7,497 nucleotides of DNA from Comamonas sp. lk (GTDB lineage: Bacteria > Pseudomonadota > Gammaproteobacteria > Burkholderiales > Burkholderiaceae_C), in assembly GCA_945875225.1 (NCBI GenBank), contig CAMCJY010000087.1, forward strand, positions 1 to 7,497, given 5' to 3'. Of the stretch, positions 1-5,750 are shown in pieces; positions within the stretch are counted from its first letter, which is position 1; each line of letters opens with the position of its first letter. Made by a program: the position numbers and the translations under genes. The notes beneath the pieces were generated by a model that searched no databases, was not told the origin of the DNA, and saw only the letters and a list, made by a program, of their open reading frames with translations.

Positions 1-52
1 TGGTTCCCAAAAATGAGGTTTTTCTGCTGAAGGACGCGCGACGTTTTGTCCG

Positions 53-86
53 GACGTGATGATGCAGTGCGGCTCTGTATCACGTC
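53..86. repeat. Inverted repeat, 8-bp perfect arms
   Basis: The arms GACGTGAT (53-60) and ATCACGTC (79-86) are perfect reverse complements separated by 18 bases. No T-run follows on either strand, so it is not a standard intrinsic terminator. It lies about 60 bases upstream of the toxin-antitoxin operator and could be a regulator site or the end of an upstream unit; its role is unknown. Confidence 0.4.
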
Positions 87-143
87 ATCAACATGCCGGC
101 TACGTCAGCAGCAAATCGAACGGCTAATGCGTAAGTAGAAATC

Positions 144-163
144 TATGATATCGTGATATCATA
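144..163. promoter_or_regulatory. Probable FitA-type operator palindrome
   Basis: Two 9-base arms, TATGATATC (144-152) and GATATCATA (155-163), are perfect reverse complements around a GT centre. The site ends 23 bases before the antitoxin start codon. Ribbon-helix-helix antitoxins of the FitA/VapB type characteristically bind such palindromes, alone or with their toxin, to repress their own operon. TATGAT at 144-149 could serve as a -10 box, which would put the operator directly over the promoter, but I see no good -35 at the correct distance. Operator identity is inferred from symmetry and position. Confidence 0.65.
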
Positions 164-186
164 AAGATTCATCTCAGGAGATTTTC

Positions 187-435
187 GTGGCACAAATGAT
201 CGTACGCAATATTGATGATGGCGTGAAAAGTGAACTCAAGGCGCGAGCCAGTTTGCATGGTTGGAGCATGGAAGAGGAGGTGCGCCAAATCCTGCAACAG
301 GCAGTCAATGAGCCGGCCCAAGCGCGGCCCAAGCTCGGCACACGCATTGCTGCGCGCTTTGCGGACCTAGGCCTGGTTTCGCCCTTGCCAGAGTTGCGTG
401 GGCAAACCATTGAACCCATGGCCCTCAGTGAATGA
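187..435 (+). CDS. fitA: FitA/VapB-like ribbon-helix-helix antitoxin
   Basis: This 82-residue protein is the antitoxin partner of the PIN-domain toxin encoded immediately downstream. Residues 1-10 (MAQMIVRNID) fit the DNA-binding beta strand of a ribbon-helix-helix fold, followed by helices at about 11-24 and 27-41 (SMEEEVRQILQQAV). The C-terminal part (about 48-82) ends in an ELRGQ segment that resembles the toxin-binding tail of gonococcal FitA, where an Arg lies against the toxin active site; R71 is the equivalent candidate. The GTG start at 187 is preferred over the ATG at 196 because AGGAG at 176-180 lies six bases before it. The stop overlaps the toxin start (ATGA, 432-435), implying translational coupling. 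A palindrome just upstream suggests autorepression. Family assignment is strong; specific DNA target is inferred. Confidence 0.9.
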   Translation: MAQMIVRNIDDGVKSELKARASLHGWSMEEEVRQILQQAVNEPAQARPKLGTRIAARFADLGLVSPLPELRGQTIEPMALSE

Positions 436-854
436 TCATCTTAGACACCAACGTTTTGTCTGCCTTGATGCAGCAGCAGCCCGACCCGCGGGTGGTGGCT
501 TGGTTGGACGACCAGCCCGCTGAGTCCATATGGCTTAGCAGCATCACGCTGTTTGAAGCCCGCTACGGCTTGGCGCTGCTACCAGCTGGACGGCGTAAAG
601 ACGTGATGGAACAACGCTTTGAAGCACTGGTGCAAGACGACTTGCAAAACCGCGTGCTACTTTTTGACATCCATGCCGCCGCGCACGCAGCACAGTTGGC
701 CGCAGATCGCAAAAACCGTGGCCGCCCCGTGGACATGCGTTACACCTTCATTGCCGGTATCGCCTTAGCAAGACGCGCCACCCTGGCCACACGAAATGTG
801 CGGCATTTTGACGATTTGTCGGTTCCAGTGGTTAATCCCTGGCCTGATCAATGA
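432..854 (+). CDS. fitB: FitB/VapC-like PIN-domain toxin, third catalytic Asp replaced by Tyr
   Basis: This 140-residue protein is a PIN-domain toxin; the family acts as Mg2+-dependent ribonucleases that arrest growth unless bound by the antitoxin. The N-terminal MIILDTNVLS holds the first metal ligand D5, and E42 in the TLFEARYG segment is the second. The C-terminal RRATLATRNVRHF and the terminal NPWPD are typical of the FitB branch. The length matches the family. In gonococcal FitB the third acidic residue is D104 in a DGYIA-type motif; here the same alignment column is Y104 (TAC at 741-743), in RPVDMRYTFIAG, while relatives usually read DMRDT. D101 is the nearest acidic residue. The gene is otherwise intact, so it may encode a weakened, inactive or repurposed toxin. 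It overlaps the antitoxin gene by four bases and has no strong ribosome binding site of its own. Confidence 0.9.
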   Translation: MIILDTNVLSALMQQQPDPRVVAWLDDQPAESIWLSSITLFEARYGLALLPAGRRKDVMEQRFEALVQDDLQNRVLLFDIHAAAHAAQLAADRKNRGRPVDMRYTFIAGIALARRATLATRNVRHFDDLSVPVVNPWPDQ

Positions 855-1197
855 AACCATTCAGGGGGATCCGGTCAAGAGATGCTAGACCGCCCGGAAT
901 CTGACAACCCGGAACTGCGCCTTTTTTTGGTCAAAAATGGCGCAGTTCGGCAAACTGCGCCAAAATTGCGCCACCCCAAATCTCAAACTGCGCCAACACC
1001 ATCATGTCTTCTGCCACTGACTTACTGAGCAGCATGCAGAACTCCGACGCCTGCATGAGGGTGTCCTGGCGCGCTATGGTTTGCGACCGTCAGCGTACGC
1101 GGCGCGGAAGGCGCTGCATGGGCATTGATTAACGCGAGTTCAAATCCGTAAACCACCATTGAACCGCCTGCTTGGGATGGCGGTACCAGTGAACAAG
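855..1197. other. Gene-poor stretch between convergent genes
   Basis: This 343-base stretch separates the convergent toxin and MFS genes. Its first half holds the AACTGCGCC repeat cluster (912-994). The second half has an unsupported 42-codon reading frame (1004-1132, starting MSSATDLLSS), placed right after the repeats. Its start resembles the N-termini of some winged-helix regulators, but the rest does not look conserved. It could be the decayed front of a lost gene. A 6-bp hairpin (1163-1168 with 1179-1184) lies just past the MFS stop but lacks a T-run on the minus strand. Confidence 0.5.
912..994. repeat. AACTGCGCC repeat cluster with competing hairpins
   Basis: The nonamer AACTGCGCC occurs at 913-921, 953-961 and 986-994, with a one-mismatch copy (AATTGCGCC) at 964-972, and as its exact inverse GGCGCAGTT at 939-947. 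The inverse copy can pair with the first copy (10-bp stem 912-921/939-948, helped inside by T-run/A-run pairing 924-928/933-937) or with the next copy (9-bp stem, 5-base loop CGGCA), but not both. The layout fits a multi-site operator or an RNA element, and the first hairpin may also stop transcription from the toxin gene. Function is not shown. Confidence 0.6.
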
Positions 1198-2463
1198 CTA
1201 CCGCGCTAAACGCCGCCGCGACCGCAACAAACACACCACAATCCCCACATTGAGCATATTCCAAGCCACGCCGTTTAAAAACGCAGCGTGGTAGGAACCG
1301 GTCAGGTCAAACACCTTGCCTGACATCCATCCCCCGGTGGCCATGCCTAGCATGGTGAACATAATCACCGTCCCCACCCGCGCGCCGATTTGCGTGGGCG
1401 CAAAATTTTCCCTAACAATCAGCGTGTAAGACGGCACGATGCCGCCCTGGAACAGGCCGAACAAGGCAGACACCAGGTAGAGCGAGACCAGTCCGTCAAA
1501 GGGCAAAAACATGAGCAGTGCGGTGGCTTGCAAGACCGAGCCCAGCAGCAGCGTGCGCAGCGCGCCTATGCGGTCGCAAATGACGCCAGACACCAAACGG
1601 CTGACGATGCCGCAGGCCAGCATTAGCGAGAGCATTTCGGCACCACGCGCTGCGCCATACCCCAGGTCGGCGCAATAGGCCACGATATGCACTTGCGGCA
1701 TAGCCATGGCAATGCAGCAGCTAAAGCCCGCCACGCACAAAAGCACCGTGCCGCGTGCGGGCGACAAGCCAAAGGGCAGTTCGCGGGCCTGCGCGTCCAC
1801 GCTAACACCCGGCACGATGACTACGGCAGCCGGTCTGCGGCGCAGCAGCGGCGCCAGCATCAGCATGCACACCGCGCAAAACAGGCCCACACCCATATAC
1901 GCCTGCCGCCAGCCCAAGGTCTCGATAAAGTGCTGCATCACCGGTGGCCAAATCGTGCCCGACAGGTAATTGCCACTGGCGCAAATCGCTACCGCCACGC
2001 CGCGCCGCTTTGCGAACCAGAGCGCGGTGTCGGCCATCAAAGGTGCAAACGCAATCGAACTGCCCAGCAGGCCGATCAGCACACCGTGCGCCAGCGCAAA
2101 CCCGAGGATGCTGGTGGACGTAGAAGCCAGCACAAAGCCCAATCCCATGGCGCAGGCGGCGAATACCAAGGGTCGGAACAAGCCGTACTTGTCCGCCATA
2201 CGGCCCATCAAAATGCCGCCGACGCCAAAGCCAATCATCAGCAAGGTATAGGGCAGGGCGGACTCGGCGCGGCCGATGCCAAATTCGGCTTGCACGGCGG
2301 GAATAATCACCGGCACCACCCACATGCCCAGATTGCCCAAGGTCATCATCAACAGGCATATGCCCAGGCGGAACCAGGCATAGCGCGAATCGACTAAATC
2401 ATCGTTCGCGGCGACCAAGGGCGTGGCCGGGTCGTCGTTCAGGGAAGGGAGAGGCAGGGTCAC
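1198..2463 (-). CDS. MFS transporter, monocarboxylate/OFA-like
   Basis: A 421-residue inner-membrane permease with about twelve hydrophobic segments, the usual size for the major facilitator superfamily. A charged 30-residue N-terminus precedes the first membrane segment (about 31-57). The family signature between segments 2 and 3 is clear (GRMADKYG, 87-94) and a second copy is seen in the second half (SGVICDRIGALR, 292-303), as expected from the duplicated fold. The loop WFAKRRGVAVAI (149-160) followed by GWRQAYM (184-190) is typical of the monocarboxylate/oxalate-formate-antiporter branch, so an organic anion is the likeliest cargo; the substrate itself cannot be read from sequence. The GTG start at 2463 lacks a Shine-Dalgarno sequence, but a promoter candidate ends right before it. 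The next ATG codons (residues 39-40) would cut into membrane segment 1. It lies 135 bases downstream of the sulfatase on the same strand. Confidence 0.88.
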   Translation of the reverse strand: MTLPLPSLNDDPATPLVAANDDLVDSRYAWFRLGICLLMMTLGNLGMWVVPVIIPAVQAEFGIGRAESALPYTLLMIGFGVGGILMGRMADKYGLFRPLVFAACAMGLGFVLASTSTSILGFALAHGVLIGLLGSSIAFAPLMADTALWFAKRRGVAVAICASGNYLSGTIWPPVMQHFIETLGWRQAYMGVGLFCAVCMLMLAPLLRRRPAAVVIVPGVSVDAQARELPFGLSPARGTVLLCVAGFSCCIAMAMPQVHIVAYCADLGYGAARGAEMLSLMLACGIVSRLVSGVICDRIGALRTLLLGSVLQATALLMFLPFDGLVSLYLVSALFGLFQGGIVPSYTLIVRENFAPTQIGARVGTVIMFTMLGMATGGWMSGKVFDLTGSYHAAFLNGVAWNMLNVGIVVCLLRSRRRLAR

Positions 2464-2468
2464 GCGCC

Positions 2469-2496
2469 ATTATGGTGCAGCGTTGTCACCGTTCAA
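2469..2496 (-). promoter_or_regulatory. Candidate sigma-70 promoter abutting the MFS start codon
   Basis: On the minus strand TTGAAC (2496-2491) and CATAAT (2474-2469) are separated by 16 bases and match the -35 and -10 consensus at four and five of six positions. The expected transcription start, 6-7 bases after the -10, falls on or next to the GTG at 2463. That agrees with the absence of a ribosome binding site and suggests a leaderless transcript. The prediction rests on consensus matching only. Confidence 0.4.
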
Positions 2497-2543
2497 ATGC
2501 TGCCTGCGATTCAAATTCTTATGGATCACCCTGTCGTGGCGTT

Positions 2544-2577
2544 CAGCGCTATGGCGCTGTAATGCAGCGCTCTTTTT
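2544..2577 (+). terminator. Three-armed repeat forming a plus-strand terminator-like hairpin
   Basis: CAGCGC (2544-2549), its complement GCGCTG (2554-2559) and a second CAGCGC (2565-2570) follow each other, so the middle arm can pair with either flank. Pairing of the second and third arms gives a 6-bp stem with a 5-base loop followed by TCTTTTTG, which resembles an intrinsic terminator on the plus strand. Both flanking genes are on the minus strand, so it would stop antisense transcription heading into the sulfatase gene. On the minus strand the same hairpins lack a T-run, so they may only slow or process a sulfatase-MFS transcript. Confidence 0.35.
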
Positions 2578-2598
2578 GTGCACTAAGCCCCGTGTTCA

Positions 2599-4263
2599 CT
2601 AATTCGAGTAAAAAACGTATTCGTCCCCAGCGCTAATTTTTTGCTTTAGGTTTTTGTCAATCGCAATCGGTCCTGCGCCCAGTGAAGGCCACAAGGGCTT
2701 GCTTTGGGCTTTGTCCCAGACCATTAAATCAGTCTTCATGCGGGCCACGCGTTCGGGCTCGGCCGCAGCCAGATTGTTCTTTTCGGTGGGGTCTTTGGCC
2801 AGGTCAAACAGCCAGTCCTTTTTCGGTTGCTCGGAGACTTGCAACTTCCAGTCTCCCGATCGCACTACCCGGTAGGTATCGGTGCGCCAGAAAATATTTT
2901 CGTGCGGGCGCCCGCTGGCTTTTCCTTGCGCAAAGGGCAGCAGATTCACGCCATCGATGGGCCGGTCTTTGGGTTCTGCTACCCCGGCCGCAGCCGCAGC
3001 GGTCGAGAAAATATCAAAGTGATTGACGGGCGCGCTCACTTGCGTGCCTTTGGGGATGCCCGCTGGCCAGCGCATGAAGAAAGGCACATGGATGCCGCCT
3101 TCAAAGAAGGTGGCTTTCCAGCCGCGGTAGGGGGAATTGATGCCGTCCAAACCAATGTAATGCGCGCCGCCGTTGTCGGTGGTAAAAATCACCAGTGTGT
3201 TGTCATCGACGCCCTGGTCTTTGAGCGACTGCAGCACCCGCCCGATATTGCGGTCTAGCGAGCGAATCATCGCCGCATACACGCGCAATGTGTGGTCCGG
3301 AATAAAGCTCAGCGCATCATAGTCTTCGCGCGTGGCCTGCAAAGGCGTATGCGGCGCGTTATAGGCCAGGTACATAAAAAAAGGCCGGTTCTTGTTAGCC
3401 TGCACCACCTTGACCGCTTCGTCGGTCAGGTAGTCGGTCATGTACTTGGGCGGCTGAAACACTTCGCCCGCGTTGTGGCGTATGCCCCAAGGCGCTGCGG
3501 CCCAGAGGAACTTGTCTATCAAGTCAAATTCCTGCTTGGAGTTCACCACATTGGGGCTGTTTTCCGGCAAAAACATCGAACCGCCATGCATCAGCGACAG
3601 CGACTCATCAAAGCCATGCGCATACGAGCGGAACTGCGGGCTATCGCCCAAATGCCACTTGCCCAAATGCACGGTGTGGTAGCCCGAGCTTTGCATTAAT
3701 TTGGCAATGGTGATCTCGGTGGTGGGCAGGCCCATGTCTTCGTAGGGGATCAGATCCGCCTCGCGCTCCGGGTGGTACACCGCCGGGGGCCAGCCCTCGC
3801 GTGGTTTGGTATTGGTAATCACCTTCATAAACTGCTTGGGCGTTGGCGTGAACTCATAACCAAAGCGGGTGGCATAGCGCCCCGTCATCATGGACGCGCG
3901 CGAGGGCGCGCAAGTGGCATTGGCCGAATAACCGTTGCGAAAGTCCACACCTTCGCGGGCAATGCTGTCAATGGAGGGTGTGGGAACCTTGCCACCGGCA
4001 ATGCCGCCACCATTGAGCGTGATGTCGTTAAAGCCCAAGTCGTCGGCCACGATCAAAATCACGTTAGGGGGCCGTTTACCAGAGCTTGCCGTGGCGTCCG
4101 CGGGACCGGCTTTCCAGTTGACTTCCTGCGTTGGCCCATAGTCCTTGCGCAGCACGTATTTCACGTACAAAAGCAGTGCGCCGCTAGGCCCGCCAATGGC
4201 ATAAAACCCGGCTCCAGCCAATAGCAGCAAGGCCAAAAAGCCCAAGGCTATGCGTTTGATCAT
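2599..4263 (-). CDS. Membrane-anchored arylsulfatase-type sulfatase (Cys-type)
   Basis: A 554-residue type I sulfatase, predicted to hydrolyse sulfate esters outside the cytoplasm. The start at 4263 is chosen because GAGGAG lies seven bases upstream; a TTG-initiated version ten codons longer is unlikely. Residues 1-22 (MIKRIALGFLALLLLAGAGF...) form a signal anchor, with a second hydrophobic stretch to about residue 36. Family motifs appear in order: metal-binding DD at 74-75 (VADDLGFND), the active-site signature C118-A-P-S-R122 whose Cys is converted to formylglycine, K202 and H204 in LGKWHLG, H305 in NAPHTPL, metal-binding D363-N364 in TTDNGG, and K383 in GWKATFFEGG. Length and motif spacing fit arylsulfatases. 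The Cys-type site needs a maturation enzyme (FGE or anSME), not present in this window. It is divergent from the DUF1330 gene and upstream of the MFS gene. The substrate is unknown. Confidence 0.93.
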   Translation of the reverse strand: MIKRIALGFLALLLLAGAGFYAIGGPSGALLLYVKYVLRKDYGPTQEVNWKAGPADATASSGKRPPNVILIVADDLGFNDITLNGGGIAGGKVPTPSIDSIAREGVDFRNGYSANATCAPSRASMMTGRYATRFGYEFTPTPKQFMKVITNTKPREGWPPAVYHPEREADLIPYEDMGLPTTEITIAKLMQSSGYHTVHLGKWHLGDSPQFRSYAHGFDESLSLMHGGSMFLPENSPNVVNSKQEFDLIDKFLWAAAPWGIRHNAGEVFQPPKYMTDYLTDEAVKVVQANKNRPFFMYLAYNAPHTPLQATREDYDALSFIPDHTLRVYAAMIRSLDRNIGRVLQSLKDQGVDDNTLVIFTTDNGGAHYIGLDGINSPYRGWKATFFEGGIHVPFFMRWPAGIPKGTQVSAPVNHFDIFSTAAAAAGVAEPKDRPIDGVNLLPFAQGKASGRPHENIFWRTDTYRVVRSGDWKLQVSEQPKKDWLFDLAKDPTEKNNLAAAEPERVARMKTDLMVWDKAQSKPLWPSLGAGPIAIDKNLKQKISAGDEYVFYSN

Positions 4264-4418
4264 GCTCTCACTCCTCATTTTTGTAGCGGTCAATTGGCGC
4301 CTGCCACAGGCCCTTAACCATTGGCTGTTTCAGCAAACGTCGGCACTTGACTCGTCTTGTATTATGGCCTTGCCTAAGTCAGCGGATGGTCCGTATCGGG
4401 CACACAGGAGACACCCGG

Positions 4419-4841
4419 ATGCAGATTGAAAACGCCCAAATTCCCAGTGCCGCACAAATGAAGGCCGCCCTACAACGTGACGACGGCAGCGAGATCTATA
4501 TGCTCAACTTGCTGAAGTTTCGCGCGCAAGCGGCTTATGCCGATGGTCGCCAAAGTGACTTGACGGGTCAACAGGCCTATAGCCTTTACGGCCGCGCGAT
4601 GACGCGCATGGTGATGGAAGCCGGCGGCAAGCTCGTATATGCGGGCCAGGTGCGCGGCCTTTTGGTAGGCGGCGGCGATGCGCAGTGGGACCAGGTTGCC
4701 ATCATGATGTACCCGTCTTTTAAAGTGATGGCTGCCATCACAGGTTCGCAGGCCTATGCGGATATCCATGTCCACCGCGAAGCCGGCTTGGCAGGGCAGG
4801 TGCTTATAGAAACCGTGAAGCCCCAGACGGTGCCTAAATGA
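4419..4841 (+). CDS. DUF1330 family protein
   Basis: A 140-residue cytoplasmic protein without signal peptide or membrane segment. YMLNLLKFR near residues 28-36 is the hallmark of DUF1330-type dimeric alpha/beta-barrel (ferredoxin-like) proteins, and the later segments GGKLVYAGQVRGLLVGGG, WDQVAIMMYPS and the AYADIHVHREAGL tail follow the usual order of strands and helices in this family. The biochemical function of the family is not established. The start at 4419 is chosen because AGGAG (4406-4410) lies eight bases before it; an in-frame start 24 codons upstream has no ribosome binding site and adds a segment unlike the family. It is divergent from the sulfatase across 155 bases and could share a control region with it, though no clear promoter pair is visible there. 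Confidence 0.85.
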   Translation: MQIENAQIPSAAQMKAALQRDDGSEIYMLNLLKFRAQAAYADGRQSDLTGQQAYSLYGRAMTRMVMEAGGKLVYAGQVRGLLVGGGDAQWDQVAIMMYPSFKVMAAITGSQAYADIHVHREAGLAGQVLIETVKPQTVPK

Positions 4842-4853
4842 AGTGATGACATG

Positions 4854-4871
4854 CCAAAGCCTACGGCTTGG
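4854..4871. terminator. Weak hairpin between convergent DUF1330 and TPR genes
   Basis: CCAAAGCC and GGCTTGG form a 7-bp stem with one bulged A and a 3-base loop (TAC), located 12 bases past the DUF1330 stop and between two converging genes. There is no T-run on either strand, so termination activity is uncertain. Confidence 0.25.
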
Positions 4872-4917
4872 TCAAAACGGAATTAGCGTTCTTGCAACTA
4901 CTCTCTAATGCACCGAG

Positions 4918-5607
4918 TCAAATCATATTTTTGCGCTTGTTCTCGATTTGAATGCGCAAGGCTGCCATCATCAGCTCGGCGTTGGCTAAATAGGGGTTGA
5001 TCTTGCTGGCGCGCTCCATTAGCGCAAGCGCGCGTTCGGGCTGTGAGCGCTCGGCTAGCATTTGCGCATAGCCCACTAAGGCGCCGAAATGTTCGGGCAG
5101 GCGTTTAAGCACCTCCTCGCAATCTTGCATGGACAGCTCATATTCGCCCGCCATGTAATACAACGTGGCGCGCTTATTCCAGGCCTCCGCAAACTCTGGG
5201 CGCTTGGCAATGATGTCGCTAAAAACCTGGATCGCTTTGGGCAGATCGCGGTCCTGCATGCGGTCCATGCCTTCTTGGTACTGTTTGTCGATGGCGGCAT
5301 CGCCTGATTTGCCCCAGAGCTGCCACACGGTCGCCAGCGCCACTTGCCGGACTGCGGGCTGGGCATCGTCAAGCAAGGCAAGCACTGCGCCCGCATCTTT
5401 GGCAGTGCCCAGCTTGAGCAGTTGGTTCATACCATTGATACGCCGCTGCGGCTCGGCATGGCCCAGCGCCTTGCGCGCTTGCTGGTAGTTGAGCTTTTCC
5501 TCACTGGCCGCATGCGCGAGCTGCAGAGCACACAAGACCAAGACCAGGGCCACAGCCAGGGTCATTTTCAAGATGGGGGGCAGGGCGCAGCGTAAATAGC
5601 GTGACAC
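4918..5607 (-). CDS. Exported HEAT-like/TPR repeat protein
   Basis: A 229-residue protein of unknown specific function, probably a periplasmic scaffold. Residues 1-33 form a Sec signal peptide: basic start (MSRYLRCALPPILK), hydrophobic core (TLAVALVLVLCALQL) and an AHA-A cleavage site around 33/34. Residues about 52-98 look like a HEAT-type helical repeat pair (RINGMNQLLKLGTAKDAGAVLALLDDAQPAVRQVALATVW is the relevant stretch, given here as residues 56-95). TPR units follow at about 108-141, 142-175 and 176-209, with the typical A-x-x-x-Y/W and P-x-x-A spacing. The GTG start at 5607 is supported by GGAG seven bases upstream; an internal ATG at residue 15 lacks one and would remove the basic part of the signal. 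It diverges from the crotonase gene. The repeats indicate protein binding; partners cannot be told. Confidence 0.85.
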   Translation of the reverse strand: MSRYLRCALPPILKMTLAVALVLVLCALQLAHAASEEKLNYQQARKALGHAEPQRRINGMNQLLKLGTAKDAGAVLALLDDAQPAVRQVALATVWQLWGKSGDAAIDKQYQEGMDRMQDRDLPKAIQVFSDIIAKRPEFAEAWNKRATLYYMAGEYELSMQDCEEVLKRLPEHFGALVGYAQMLAERSQPERALALMERASKINPYLANAELMMAALRIQIENKRKNMI

Positions 5608-5681
5608 GGCAGGTCTCCAGCAAAGTAATAAGACAAGCTTACCCGAGCGCGAAGTGGTTCGACAAGCAGCTCTGTTAAATT

Positions 5682-5697
5682 GACCTTTTTTAAGGTC
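5682..5697. promoter_or_regulatory. Palindrome between divergent TPR and crotonase genes
   Basis: GACCTT (5682-5687) and AAGGTC (5692-5697) are perfect 6-base arms around TTTT. The site lies in the 143-base divergent region, 53 bases before the crotonase start and 74 bases before the TPR gene start, a position fitting a regulator binding site acting on one or both genes. The short arms and T-rich centre also allow a chance hairpin. No convincing -10/-35 pair was found in this region. Confidence 0.3.
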
Positions 5698-5750
5698 TTT
5701 GCCGTCTTTGTCTGTCGCGCAGGCACGCCGCCATTCCCGTAAGGAAATCC

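Noticed and set aside
3..59. Open frame VPKNEVFLLKDARRFVRT ending in TGA at 57-59, possibly the tail of an upstream gene
   Set aside because: Eighteen codons cut by the window edge are too short to distinguish from chance; no family is recognised.
912..994. CRISPR array or plasmid-type iterons
   Set aside because: The repeats are only nine bases, irregularly spaced, one is inverted, and no Cas or replication-initiator gene is present.
1687..2397. Long plus-strand open frame (236 codons) opposite the MFS gene
   Set aside because: It lies wholly antisense to the MFS gene, is rich in His, Gln, Ala and Arg as expected from the complement of a membrane-protein gene, and shows no domain or ribosome binding site.
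2682..4224. Several plus-strand open frames (up to 150 codons) opposite the sulfatase gene
   Set aside because: All are antisense shadows of a sulfatase with complete motifs; none has recognisable protein features.
4264..4293. Longer sulfatase start at a TTG (4293)
   Set aside because: The ATG at 4263 has a strong GAGGAG site seven bases upstream and gives a proper signal anchor at the very N-terminus.
4337..4355. TTGACT and TATTAT as a promoter for the DUF1330 gene
   Set aside because: The two boxes are only seven bases apart, far too close for a sigma-70 promoter.
4347..4418. Upstream ATG for the DUF1330 gene at 4347
   Set aside because: It has no ribosome binding site and adds 24 residues unlike the family, whereas the ATG at 4419 follows AGGAG at good spacing.
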